This document shows, piece after piece, positions 1-6,824 of a stretch of 16,389 bases of DNA. Position numbers and translations under genes: made by a program. The notes below the pieces were generated by a model, which saw only the letters and a program-made list of their open reading frames with translations, did not search any database and had not been told where the DNA came from. The stretch covers positions 1 through 16,389 of the forward strand of contig JBOICV010000083.1 of assembly GCA_050740255.1 (NCBI GenBank), written 5' to 3'. Origin of the DNA: JBOICV01 sp050740255 (lineage in GTDB: Bacteria > Pseudomonadota > Gammaproteobacteria > Nevskiales > JBOICV01). Numbering within the stretch: position 1 is the first letter of the stretch; the number at the start of each line of letters is the position of its first letter.

Positions 1-1104
1 GTCGGCCACGCCGCCCACGCCGATAAAGTTGGTGCTGCCGCCCACCGCGGTCGCGCAACTGGCATCCGCGGCCGCGTTGAAACCCGCGGCGCTGATGCTG
101 GCGCCATTGGTCTCCACACAATCGCTGCCGGGCGCCACCAGCGCGGTATTGCTCAGGCTTAGCAGCGCGCCGGAGTCGGCCGTCGCGGCGCTGCTGCCGG
201 CCAGCGTCGGCGACAGGGTGCTGTTGATGATGCTGACGCTTGCATTCGGTCCTATGGTCAGCACGCCCGGCGCGGTGGCGCCGTTGACGGTGCTGTTGGT
301 GATAGTCATCTGGCCGGCGGTAGTGAGGCCCAGGCCGTTGAAGAGGCTGCCGCCCGTGGCCGGCGCCGTATTGGCGTCGATGGAGCTCTTGCTGATGCTG
401 ACCGAACCGCCGGCATTGTGCACCGCAGCGCCGCTGAAGCCCGCCGTGCTGGTGTTCGCGCCCATAACAGAACCGCTAACCGTCACTGCGCCGGTGGGCG
501 TGTTAAAAATCCCGCCGCCTCTCACGGCACTCCCGCCGGCTAAACTGGATCCCGTCAGGTTCAGCGTGCCTTCGTTGAAAATCAGGCCGCCGTCGCCCGT
601 CGCGGGGCTGGTAGCTAGAGTCGCGCGCAGGAGCGAGACCGTGCCGCTATTGAAAATCTTGCCGCCTGAGTTGCCGGGAAACACCGCGTCGGAGGCGTTA
701 CCGCCGCCGAAGGCGATGTCCTTCAAGCTCAGGTTGCCGGCGGCGGTGACGGTAAAGCTCCGCTGGGGCTGAAGGCCCGCAGCCAAGCGGGTGATCCCCA
801 TATTGCCCGGCCCGGCTGGGTTGTCGCCGTCAATAGTAAGCAGGCCGCCGATGAGCTTGGTGGTGGTAATCGTCTGCCCGGCGAAGGGGCAACTGAAGAC
901 AATCAGGTCTACGCCGGCGGTGCCCAGCGCGGTGTTGAAGGCGGCCTCGAAGTCCGGGTCGGCCGCCGCGTCACAGGAGGTGCCGGTTATCGTGGCGGTC
1001 ACCGCCCAGGCGGGCGCAAGCAGGCCAAGCCCCAGCGCTGCAGCCAATACGCGTGCTGCAAGAAAAAAACGGGCTTGGGTATTCAAATGAGTGACGCGCG
1101 CCAT
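1..1104 (-). CDS. Exported right-handed beta-helix protein (choice-of-anchor Q-like), C-terminus outside window
   Basis: Reading the minus strand from ATG at 1104 gives 368 codons without a stop to the window edge, so the gene is 3'-partial. A good ribosome site (GGAGGA, 1109-1114) precedes the ATG. Residues 1-35 form a Sec signal peptide: basic start, hydrophobic core LAAALGLGLLAP, cleavage near AWA|V. The mature part begins with a Cys-containing segment (TGTSCDAAADPDFEAAFNTA, then IVFSC and ITTTKLIGGLLTIDGD) typical of choice-of-anchor Q / parallel beta-helix surface proteins. Short Gly/Ser/Thr/Asn-rich rungs follow, such as GGKIFNSGTVSLL, GGLIFNEGTLNLTGSSL, GGGIFNTPTGAVTVSGS and AAVHNAGGSVSISKSSI, spaced about 20-30 residues apart. 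Such proteins usually end in an outer-membrane or cell-wall anchor, which would lie beyond the edge. The substrate or ligand cannot be told. The plus-strand open frames over this stretch are low-complexity shadows. Confidence 0.82.
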   Translation of the reverse strand, partial: MARVTHLNTQARFFLAARVLAAALGLGLLAPAWAVTATITGTSCDAAADPDFEAAFNTALGTAGVDLIVFSCPFAGQTITTTKLIGGLLTIDGDNPAGPGNMGITRLAAGLQPQRSFTVTAAGNLSLKDIAFGGGNASDAVFPGNSGGKIFNSGTVSLLRATLATSPATGDGGLIFNEGTLNLTGSSLAGGSAVRGGGIFNTPTGAVTVSGSVMGANTSTAGFSGAAVHNAGGSVSISKSSIDANTAPATGGSLFNGLGLTTAGQMTITNSTVNGATAPGVLTIGPNASVSIINSTLSPTLAGSSAATADSGALLSLSNTALVAPGSDCVETNGASISAAGFNAAADASCATAVGGSTNFIGVGGVAD

Positions 1105-1236
1105 GACATCCTCCGTCTAACTGCTTAGTTATATTGGAATCGCGGATGCCTTAGTACGGCACCCACGAGCCTGAGAATAGCCGAGCCCACCGCGCTTGTC
1201 ATCTCAAGCCGGGTAAGCACTGCTCCTGGCGCCGCC

Positions 1237-1252
1237 CCGGATGACCATCCGG
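1237..1252. other. Small palindrome downstream of the acyl-CoA-binding gene
   Basis: The arms CCGGATG and CATCCGG are perfectly complementary around a 2-base centre, 12 bases past the stop of the acyl-CoA-binding gene. There is no T-run on either side, so it is at best a weak transcript-end hairpin or a protein-binding palindrome. The rest of the 1105-1264 gap holds no gene. Confidence 0.3.
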
Positions 1253-1264
1253 CCGGGTGGACAG

Positions 1265-1519
1265 TCACTTATGGGTCTTCAGCAGCGCATTGACTTTATC
1301 CACGTATTTTTTTTCGGCGTCGGCCTTGCTCGTACCCTTGACCTTCGTCCAGGCGTCGTACTTGGCGCGGCCGACCATATCCATCATGCCGGGGCGCGAG
1401 CCTTGTACATCACCCGCCGTCGCTTGCTTGAAGTGGGCGTACATGAACAGCATGTCATCGTTACTGGGACGCTGGGTCAGCGTCTTGGAATCCTTCTGGG
1501 CTTGCTCGAACGCACTCAT
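1265..1519 (-). CDS. Acyl-CoA-binding protein (ACBP)
   Basis: This 84-residue protein has the full length of the ACBP four-helix family. Visible signatures are the acyl-CoA-binding segment MYAHFKQATAGDVQGSRPG (residues about 26-44) and the later KYDAWTKVKGTSKADAEKKY (about 53-72), which carries the conserved Tyr, Trp and Lys residues that contact the CoA head group. The family binds medium- and long-chain acyl-CoA esters in the cytosol, buffering them and delivering them to lipid metabolism. The start is supported by GGGAGA about 7 bases upstream of the ATG. It stands alone, flanked by a beta-helix protein gene and a repeat-rich gap. No signal peptide is present. Confidence 0.93.
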   Translation of the reverse strand: MSAFEQAQKDSKTLTQRPSNDDMLFMYAHFKQATAGDVQGSRPGMMDMVGRAKYDAWTKVKGTSKADAEKKYVDKVNALLKTHK

Positions 1520-1554
1520 GATCTTTCTCCCGATTGATCGTCAGACCGGCGCCG

Positions 1555-1591
1555 CCTGCCCCGGCGTGTTTTAGGCCGGGGGCCGGTATCC
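1555..1591. repeat. Intergenic repeat, copy A of a 37-base pair of copies
   Basis: The sequence from CCTGCCCCGGCGTG to the final TATCC matches 2881-2917 with two differences (T/C in the middle, T/A near the end). Both copies contain CCCGGC..GCCGGG complementary arms around GTGTTTTAG or GTGCTTTAG, so each can fold. It begins the gene-free stretch 1520-1910. Confidence 0.75.
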
Positions 1592-1609
1592 GCAGTAGGA
1601 AGATACTGG

Positions 1610-1629
1610 ATTCCGGCCTGCGCTGGAAT
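1610..1629. repeat. Hairpin repeat (ATTCCGGC / CTGC loop / GCTGGAAT)
   Basis: Eight-base arms pair with one G-T wobble around a CTGC tetraloop. The same loop and CCGGC core recur at 2748-2767 and, inverted, at 2792-2811, with different but compensating outer arm bases. It is a REP-like extragenic palindrome of the kind that is widespread in proteobacteria. Confidence 0.7.
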
Positions 1630-1710
1630 GACCGACAGGATGGTCCCAGGCGGATTTATTGATCTCTCCTGAAAAGATGACAGAACCCGCGGGTAGGGAC
1701 GCCCTCATCC

Positions 1711-1888
1711 GGCGCTTCGCGCCATCCTTCGACGGGCTCAGGACAGGCTCTTCTCCCGAAGGGAGAAGGTAAAGATATCCCCCCACCTTGTCCGGAAGGG
1801 AGAAGCTAAAGATATCCCCCCACCTTGTCCGGAAGGGAGAAGCTAAAGATATCCCCTCTCCCTCCGGGAGAGGGGCAGGGGTGAGGGC
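1711..1888. repeat. Composite intergenic palindromic element bounded by GCCCTCA / TGAGGGC
   Basis: The element starts with GCCCTCA at 1711-1717 and ends with the complement TGAGGGC at 1882-1888. Inside are CCTTCGACGGGCTCAGGACA (1726-1745), a common proteobacterial intergenic repeat; a small hairpin TTCTCCCGAAGGGAGAA; the 37-base tandem repeat; and the strong hairpin CCCCTCTCCC..GGGAGAGGGG at 1853-1875. The last lies just past the folA stop on the minus strand and could act as a transcript end, although only a weak T-rich tail follows. An open frame of 109 codons crosses the element, but its peptide (ALTPAPLPEGEG type) is repeat translation. No gene is seen in 1520-1910. Confidence 0.72.
1761..1856. 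repeat. Tandem direct repeat, 37-base unit, about 2.6 copies
   Basis: Unit starts are at 1761, 1798 and 1835. The first two copies differ only at one base (AAGGT versus AAGCT), and the third is truncated after about 22 bases, where it runs into the CCCCTCTCCC hairpin. Each unit contains GGGAGAAGCTAAAGATATCC and CCCACCTTGTCCGGAA. It looks like recent local duplication inside the composite element. Confidence 0.85.
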
Positions 1889-1910
1889 GCTGTCACTCAA
1901 GCTGGAAAGC

Positions 1911-2402
1911 TCAATAGCTGCGTTCCAGCACGACGAAGCTGTAGGGCCATAAGTTCTTGTCGTCCGGGGTGTGAGTTTCGCGGCTGGTCTCCCGCCATGC
2001 GCCCTGCTCCAGCTCTGGAAAATAGGTATCGCCTTCGAAGCGGCCGTGGACGCGCGTCATATATATACGGCTGGCGCGTGGCAGCGCCTGCTGGAATATC
2101 TCGGCGCCGCCGATCACCATGATTTCCCCGGCGCTGTCGGCCAGCAGCAGCGCCTGTTCGAGGCTGCCGGCGATTTCACAGCCGGGAGCGGTAAATCCCG
2201 GTACGCGCGTCAGCACGATACTGCGTCGCCCGGGTAAAGGCCGGCCGATGGACTCCAGCGTCTTGCGCCCCATCAGCATGGGCTTGCCCATGGTGACCTG
2301 CTTGAAGTGCTTGAGGTCCGCGGGCAGATGCCAGGGCAGCCGGTTATCGGCGCCGATCAGATTGTTCTCGTCGGCGGCGACGATTAACGAGACGTGCGAC
2401 AT
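1911..2402 (-). CDS. folA: Dihydrofolate reductase
   Basis: The 163-residue product reduces 7,8-dihydrofolate to tetrahydrofolate with NADPH in the cytosol. Family features are the N-terminal strand VSLIVAADENNLIG, the loop RLPWHLPADLKHFK with the catalytic acid at Asp29 (equivalent to Asp27 of E. coli), the NADPH-binding segment MGRKTLESIGRPLPGR (about 44-59), the second cofactor segment IMVIGGAEIFQQAL, and the C-terminal TYFPEL..WPYSFVVLERSY. Length is normal. The start is preceded by GAAAGAG. thyA lies upstream on the same strand; ThyA makes the dihydrofolate that FolA recycles, and the pair is a common neighbourhood. The GIY-YIG gene interrupts the usual thyA-folA spacing, its stop lying 19 bases before this start. 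Confidence 0.97.
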   Translation of the reverse strand: MSHVSLIVAADENNLIGADNRLPWHLPADLKHFKQVTMGKPMLMGRKTLESIGRPLPGRRSIVLTRVPGFTAPGCEIAGSLEQALLLADSAGEIMVIGGAEIFQQALPRASRIYMTRVHGRFEGDTYFPELEQGAWRETSRETHTPDDKNLWPYSFVVLERSY

Positions 2403-2417
2403 GCTCTTTCGTGCGCT

Positions 2418-2439
2418 ACTGTCACATCGGCGCAGACCG
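2418..2439. repeat. Left copy of a 22-base direct repeat flanking the GIY-YIG gene
   Basis: ACTGTCACATCGGCGCAGAC followed by CG matches 2786-2807 at 20 of 22 positions, in the same orientation, 368 bases apart. It overlaps the stop codon of the nuclease gene and is a degenerate member of the GCAG-loop hairpin family (TCGG..CCGA still pair). Confidence 0.6.
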
Positions 2440-2739
2440 ACGGCCTTGCCCCGTCAGTTCTGACCACAAATCTCGCCATTCCGGATTGCGTTCCGCAATA
2501 AGGCGTATTTTCCAGGGGCGATGCCATTCTTTTAACTGCCGCTCACGAGTAATGGCTTCGCGCATACTTTGGTGTAACTCGAAATAAACCAGACGATGAA
2601 CTTTGTAGCGCTTAGTGAAGCCAGGCACCAGCTCATGCTTGTGTTCCCAGACACGTTTAATAACATCTGAGGTCACACCAATATAGATAGTACCGTTGGG
2701 TTTGCTGGCCAGGATATAAACGCAGGGCTGCCTCGGCAC
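2422..2739 (-). CDS. Small GIY-YIG nuclease family protein
   Basis: From GTG at 2739 this gives 105 residues, the normal length of the stand-alone GIY-YIG (YhbQ/UPF0213-like, COG2827) group. Catalytic elements are visible: VYILAS (the GIY strand), GTIYIGVTSD (YIG), the helix Arg in VIKRVWEHKHE, and the metal-binding Glu in AITRERQLKEW, followed by the typical PWKIRLIAERNPEWRDLW. The frame stays open upstream to an ATG at 2793, but those 18 extra residues (SSCRRRPASRK) are translated hairpin repeat, so the GTG is preferred; AGGAAA before it is a poorly spaced ribosome site. The family cuts DNA through a single-metal mechanism; the biological role of the small free-standing members is not settled. 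It sits between thyA and folA, bracketed by direct and inverted repeats, which suggests insertion as a unit. Confidence 0.88.
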   Translation of the reverse strand: MPRQPCVYILASKPNGTIYIGVTSDVIKRVWEHKHELVPGFTKRYKVHRLVYFELHQSMREAITRERQLKEWHRPWKIRLIAERNPEWRDLWSELTGQGRRSAPM

Positions 2740-2741
2740 TT

Positions 2742-2773
2742 TCCTGGATGCCGGCCTGCGCCGGCATGACGAG
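2742..2773. repeat. Hairpin repeat (ATGCCGGC / CTGC / GCCGGCAT) at the 5' end of the GIY-YIG gene
   Basis: Positions 2748-2767 form a perfect 8-base stem with a CTGC loop, flanked by TCCTGG and GACGAG. It directly precedes the GTG start of the nuclease gene and faces the inverted copy at 2792-2811, giving a head-to-head pair like a BIME. Confidence 0.8.
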
Positions 2774-2785
2774 AATTTATGGAGC

Positions 2786-2815
2786 ACTGTCACACCGGCG
2801 CAGGCCGGTGTCCAG
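2786..2815. repeat. Right direct-repeat copy plus inverted hairpin (ACACCGGC / GCAG / GCCGGTGT)
   Basis: 2786-2807 is the right-hand copy of the direct repeat flanking the GIY-YIG gene. 2792-2811 is a perfect 8-base stem with a GCAG loop, the reverse orientation of the copies at 1610 and 2748. The outer arm bases differ from those copies but remain complementary. Confidence 0.8.
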
Positions 2816-2868
2816 TCAGCTCATTCAGACCTGGTGTCTCAGTTTGCCGCCGGATTCCCGAGTTCGTC

Positions 2869-2917
2869 ATTCCGGCGGAGCCTGCCCCGGCGTGCTTTAG
2901 GCCGGGGGCCGGAATCC
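2869..2917. repeat. Hairpin repeat with long loop, containing copy B of the 37-base repeat
   Basis: ATTCCGGC (2869-2876) and GCCGGAAT (2908-2915) are perfectly complementary, but the short loop is replaced by about 31 bases containing the CCTGCCCCGGCGTGCTTTAG repeat shared with 1555-1591. The gap 2740-2995 contains only such repeats. A further weak palindrome, TCCCG..CGGGA, lies near 2940-2958. Confidence 0.7.
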
Positions 2918-2995
2918 AGTCTTTTCAAACCCTGGACAGCTCCCGACGAAAGCCGGGACCACGCCGGTGTGACGGCAAATTGAGACAACACCCAT

Positions 2996-3790
2996 TCACA
3001 CCGCGACCGCCGCCTTGATGTGGGCGTGCGACTCGTATCCGACCAGCGAGAAATCCTCGTAACGGTAGTCGAAAATCGTAGCGGGTTTGCGTGCAATCTC
3101 AAGCCGCGGCAAGGGGTAAGGCTGACGCGTGAGCTGTAACCGTGCCTGTTCGAGATGATTGGAATAGAGATGCACATCGCCGCCGGTCCAGACGAATTCT
3201 CCGGGCGCCAGATCGCATTGCTGCGCGATCATATAGGTCAGCAGCGCATAGCTCGCAATATTGAAGGGCACGCCGAGAAACACGTCGCATGAACGTTGGT
3301 AAAGCTGGCAGGAGAGACGGCCGTTTGCCACGTAGAACTGAAACAACAGGTGACAGGGCGGCAAGGCCATCCTGGGAATGTCGCCTACGTTCCAGGCGCT
3401 GACGATCAGCCGGCGCGAATCCGGATTGGTTTTGATCTGCTCGATCAGTTGCTGGATCTGATCGATATGTCCGCCGCCCGACGCCGGCCAACGGCGCCAT
3501 TGCGCGCCGTAAACGGGACCCAGCTCGCCTTGGGCATCCGCCCATTCTTCCCAGATCGTCACGCCATGCTCACGCAGATAACGGACGTTGGTTTCGCCCG
3601 TCAGAAACCAGATCAGTTCGTGAATAATGGACTTCAGATGCAGCTTCTTGGTCGTCAGCGCCGGAAAACCGGCGCCAAGATCGAAGCGCATCTGATAGCC
3701 AAAGCATGACAGCGTGCCGGTGCCGGTTCGATCATGTTTCTCGACGCCGTGCTCCAGCACATGGCGCATCAGGTCCAGGTACTGTCTCAT
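2996..3790 (-). CDS. thyA: Thymidylate synthase
   Basis: The 264 residues equal the E. coli ThyA length. The enzyme converts dUMP and 5,10-methylene-tetrahydrofolate to dTMP and dihydrofolate. Visible elements are the N-terminal MRQYLDLMRHVLEHG, the phosphate-binding Arg21 in HDRTGTGT, the W80/W83 region TIWEEWADAQGELGPVYG, the catalytic Cys146 in MALPPCHLLFQFYV, the dUMP-binding RSCDVFLGVPFNIASYALL and the DVHLYSNHLEQ motif. The ATG lies 10 bases after the lgt stop, so lgt and thyA are probably co-transcribed, as in many gammaproteobacteria. It supplies dihydrofolate for FolA and uses the methylene-tetrahydrofolate that the glycine cleavage genes in this window generate. Confidence 0.98.
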   Translation of the reverse strand: MRQYLDLMRHVLEHGVEKHDRTGTGTLSCFGYQMRFDLGAGFPALTTKKLHLKSIIHELIWFLTGETNVRYLREHGVTIWEEWADAQGELGPVYGAQWRRWPASGGGHIDQIQQLIEQIKTNPDSRRLIVSAWNVGDIPRMALPPCHLLFQFYVANGRLSCQLYQRSCDVFLGVPFNIASYALLTYMIAQQCDLAPGEFVWTGGDVHLYSNHLEQARLQLTRQPYPLPRLEIARKPATIFDYRYEDFSLVGYESHAHIKAAVAV

Positions 3791-3800
3791 CTCTGGGGCT

Positions 3801-4598
3801 TCATGCCGTAGCGGGCCGGCGCGAGTAGGCGTAGAAAATGATGCCGGCCGCGATCAGGGCCATCGGGATGCAAAGCAACTGGCCGGTGGTCATCCAGTTG
3901 AGGAATACCACGCCCTGCTCGCCCATATGCGCGTCGGGCTGGCGCAGGAATTCAACCGCGAAGCGGAATATTGCGTACAACAGCGCGAACAAACCCATCA
4001 CGGCGCCGTCCGGCCGCTTCTTCGAGGAATACCACCACAGAATTCCAAACAGTACGATTCCTTCCAGCACGAATTCGTAAAGCTGCGAAGGATGGCGCGG
4101 CAGTGATCCGGCGCCGGGAAACACCATGCCCCAGGGCAGATCCGTGGTGCGCCCCCATAATTCGCCGTTGATGAAATTGCCGAGCCGCCCGCAAGCGAGT
4201 GGAATCGGCACCATCGGCGCGATGAAATCGCCGACCTGGAACCAGGTCCGTTGGGTAGCGCGCGCGAAATACCAGTTGGCGATGAGGACGCCGATCAGGC
4301 CGCCGTGGAAAGACATGCCGCCCTGCCAGATGTAGAAGAGCGACAGCGGGTTTTCCAGCAGCCGATCCCAGCCGTAAATCAGCATATAGCCGATCCGACC
4401 GCCGAGAATGGCGCCGAGGGCGCCGTAAAACACGTAATCAGTGGCTTCCTGTCGCGTCCAGCCGTACTTGGAGTTGCAGCGCTGCAGTCCGGCCCACCAG
4501 GCTCCCGCAAAACCGACCAGATACATCAGCCCATACCAATGAATGGCGACCGGACCGAGCTTGATGGCGACCGGATCGAAATTGGGGTGAACCAGCAT
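3801..4598 (-). CDS. lgt: Phosphatidylglycerol-prolipoprotein diacylglyceryl transferase
   Basis: Lgt transfers diacylglycerol from phosphatidylglycerol to the lipobox Cys of prolipoproteins in the inner membrane. Seven hydrophobic segments are visible, with the family motifs HWYGLMYLVGF near the N-terminus, the periplasmic HGGLIGVL with the essential His, the signature GRLGNFINGELWGR, and a C-terminal RFAVEFLRQPD. The frame is open back to TTG at 4643, with ATGs at 4637, 4604 and 4598. I chose 4598 because the conserved family N-terminus begins MLVHPNFDPVAIKLGP, giving 266 residues; no start has a convincing Shine-Dalgarno site, so this is uncertain by up to 15 codons. thyA follows 10 bases downstream. 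Confidence 0.95.
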   Translation of the reverse strand: MLVHPNFDPVAIKLGPVAIHWYGLMYLVGFAGAWWAGLQRCNSKYGWTRQEATDYVFYGALGAILGGRIGYMLIYGWDRLLENPLSLFYIWQGGMSFHGGLIGVLIANWYFARATQRTWFQVGDFIAPMVPIPLACGRLGNFINGELWGRTTDLPWGMVFPGAGSLPRHPSQLYEFVLEGIVLFGILWWYSSKKRPDGAVMGLFALLYAIFRFAVEFLRQPDAHMGEQGVVFLNWMTTGQLLCIPMALIAAGIIFYAYSRRPATA

Positions 4599-4658
4599 GG
4601 GCATAAATCGGGAAAAATCCAGCCGCGATTCTAGCATCGGCAAAGCTAGGACCAGGCG

Positions 4659-6806
4659 TTATAGTCGCTGCTCCAGGCTAAGACTTAGCAAAGCGGCACG
4701 GGGCGCACCCGGCTCGAAGAAGCGGCCGTTCGCTTCGTTGACGATGACACTGCCGACGTAAGTCCGGTCCAGCACATTATCCAGCCGTGCCAGCGTGCGC
4801 AGACGCCAGGGACCGAGGTCATGCTGGAGTTCGGCGCGCAGCGCCAGCAAGCCATAGCCGGAGGCGAAATCGCTGTTCACGTCGTTGACCGCGATCCGCG
4901 ATACGGCGCGGCCTTCCAGCGCGAGTTTGAATGTGGACCGCGGACGCCAGGCGAGCTCCAGGTAGGCGCTCTCCCTGGCGGTCGCCGGAATACGCTTGCC
5001 CGCGGGCACTTCCAGGGTGGGCATAGTGCAAGGCACGGCTGCACAAGTAAGGAATGCGTCCTGATACCTCGCATCCAGCCAAGTGAGCGCGAGTCGGCTT
5101 TGCCACTCCGTCGTCAGGTTCCAGTAGGCCGCGAGCTCTGCCCCCTGCCGGCGCGTGCGGCCGGCATTGGCAAAGCTGGAGCGTCCGCCCGCATTGGTCT
5201 GGATAACCAGTTCGTCGTCCGTATCGGCGTGAAACAAGGCTATTTCAAGCTGAGCTGAAGCCTTTCTCAGCTTGGCGCCGATTTCGAACTGCCGGCTGGT
5301 CTGCGCCTCCAGTGTGCGGTTGAATCCTGAACCGCCATCGGGGCGATAGCTCAGCTCATTAAGAGTGGGCGATTCGAAACCACGGCCGCTACTGACGTAT
5401 AGATTGACGGCGGGCGCGGCCTGAAAGCTCAAGCTTGCAACCGGATTGACATAGGAGAAATTGCGGCGGCCCGAATCATCGCCGTTGGCGAAATACCGAT
5501 CGCGGCTGGAAAAACGCAGCTCCCCGCGACGGACACCGAGCGTGCCCGACCAGGCGGGCGCGAACCGCCACTCGGCCTGCAGATACTGGTCGAAGCTGTC
5601 CACCCGATTGAACTCATCACGGCGCAAGGCGCCGGTCACGCCCAGTTGCTGGGTTGTGCCCGTACCGACGAAGTTCTCGTAGCCGCGGCGATCTTCATCC
5701 TGCTGTTCATAGGCGAGGCCGACAATCAGTTCCACTGCGCCCAGACGCAGCCTTGTGCGGGCGTCCAAGCCGCCGAATGACCGCTCGAAGTCCACCACCC
5801 CGCCCGAATGCCGCGGGTCCGACTGCGCGGCGACCGGGATTGCCAGAAACTGCGTCACGGCGCGCCGCCCGGAAAATCCGGCGATTTGCAAATCGCGCAG
5901 CGGCCCGGCGTCCAGCCGCCGGTTCCACGACAGGCCGGCCTGCGACTGCGCGGTATCTTTGCGCGTATCGAACTGTTCGGCTTGCGGCGCGGTTTGCCGC
6001 GGAGTCTGCTCGAACTGCACCCGGCTGAGTCCCAAGGGGTCTTGCGCCGGTTGCTCAAGATCGCTGGCGGTGAACACCAGCTTATCGCCAGTCCCGTCGA
6101 AGCCAAGCCGCCCGAAAGCCAGCCGCCGCTCCGCGCGACTGTGCGGACGAAAGCCGTCGATTTCCAAATCCGAATAATTGGCCAGCGCGCTCCAGGTGTT
6201 CTGAAAACGGCCCTGTCCGCCGAAACGAAATTGGCGCAGCCCGAATTCTGCCGCGCTCGCACTGGCCCAAAGTTGCTTGTCCTCGGGTGAGCGGCTGCTT
6301 ACCGAGATGACCCCGCCCGAGCTATTGCCGTACAACGCCGAAAAGGGTCCCCGCAGAATCTCAACCCGCTCCGCGCTGGCCAGATCGAAGTGCGAAACCT
6401 GCCCCTGACCGTCCGGCGCCGTGCCCGGAATGCCGTCGGCGTAAAGCCGCAAGCCGCGCACGCCAAAACTCGCGCGCGCGCCAAAGCCACGCGAATTGAT
6501 TTGCAAATCCTGCGCGTAATTGCTGCGATTATTGACCAGCAGGCCCGGCACGCGGGCCAGGGCTTCGCTCAGATTGATCTGGGCGCCGGCGCTGCTCAGT
6601 TCATCCGCCTCCACCTGCGAAACGGCAAAGGGCAATTCGAAAGTGCTGCGCTCTGCGCGAGCGCCGGTAATGACGATCGGCCCCAGTTCGATCGCCGGCG
6701 GATCGGCGGCGGCCGCGCAGTCGGCAATGAATAACGCGCAGAGCGCGAACGACCACGCAGCCCGGCTTTTTGATAAAACAACCGAAGACCCCGCGCTCGC
6801 ACACAT
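4659..6806 (-). CDS. pqqU: TonB-dependent outer-membrane receptor, PqqU (YncD)-like; probable PQQ transporter
   Basis: The 715-residue protein has a signal peptide (about 1-34, cleavage near CAAAA|D), a TonB-box region near GPIVITG (43-49), a plug domain (about 55-172; RGFGARASFGVRGLRLYADG, then PDGQGQ and RVEILRGPFSALYGNSSGGV) and a 22-strand-type barrel. Many segments recall E. coli YncD/PqqU, the PQQ receptor: AEQFDTRK (276-283), PRHSGGV (331-337), RRGYENF (373-379), GRGFESPTLNELSYRPDG (474-491), GKTRRQGAEL-like GRTRRQGAEL, and YVGSVIVNEANGRFFEP near the end. The resemblance is from memory, not alignment. The ATG is 18 bases after the stop of a PQQ-type dehydrogenase gene on the same strand and lacks a strong ribosome site, which suggests coupling. 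The last residue is Leu rather than the usual aromatic. Ferric-siderophore or other cofactor transport is the alternative. Confidence 0.8.
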   Translation of the reverse strand: MCASAGSSVVLSKSRAAWSFALCALFIADCAAAADPPAIELGPIVITGARAERSTFELPFAVSQVEADELSSAGAQINLSEALARVPGLLVNNRSNYAQDLQINSRGFGARASFGVRGLRLYADGIPGTAPDGQGQVSHFDLASAERVEILRGPFSALYGNSSGGVISVSSRSPEDKQLWASASAAEFGLRQFRFGGQGRFQNTWSALANYSDLEIDGFRPHSRAERRLAFGRLGFDGTGDKLVFTASDLEQPAQDPLGLSRVQFEQTPRQTAPQAEQFDTRKDTAQSQAGLSWNRRLDAGPLRDLQIAGFSGRRAVTQFLAIPVAAQSDPRHSGGVVDFERSFGGLDARTRLRLGAVELIVGLAYEQQDEDRRGYENFVGTGTTQQLGVTGALRRDEFNRVDSFDQYLQAEWRFAPAWSGTLGVRRGELRFSSRDRYFANGDDSGRRNFSYVNPVASLSFQAAPAVNLYVSSGRGFESPTLNELSYRPDGGSGFNRTLEAQTSRQFEIGAKLRKASAQLEIALFHADTDDELVIQTNAGGRSSFANAGRTRRQGAELAAYWNLTTEWQSRLALTWLDARYQDAFLTCAAVPCTMPTLEVPAGKRIPATARESAYLELAWRPRSTFKLALEGRAVSRIAVNDVNSDFASGYGLLALRAELQHDLGPWRLRTLARLDNVLDRTYVGSVIVNEANGRFFEPGAPRAALLSLSLEQRL

Positions 6807-6824
6807 GGCGGCGGGCGCTGGCGG

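Noticed and set aside
29..1090. Two plus-strand open frames (29-772, 791-1090) with Pro/Ala/Leu-rich products
   Set aside because: They are antisense shadows of the minus-strand beta-helix gene, which has a signal peptide, a ribosome site and coherent repeats; the plus-strand peptides look like no family.
1761..1856. Possible CRISPR array
   Set aside because: The 37-base units are directly abutting with no spacers between them, only about 2.6 copies are present, and no cas gene is nearby.
1571..1900. Minus-strand open frame of 109 codons
   Set aside because: It is made of intergenic repeat translation (APLPEGEG style) and includes the 37-base tandem; no ribosome site or family resemblance.
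3296..4634. Several plus-strand open frames of 80-137 codons across thyA and lgt
   Set aside because: These are antisense to two highly conserved enzymes, with no ribosome sites or recognisable products.
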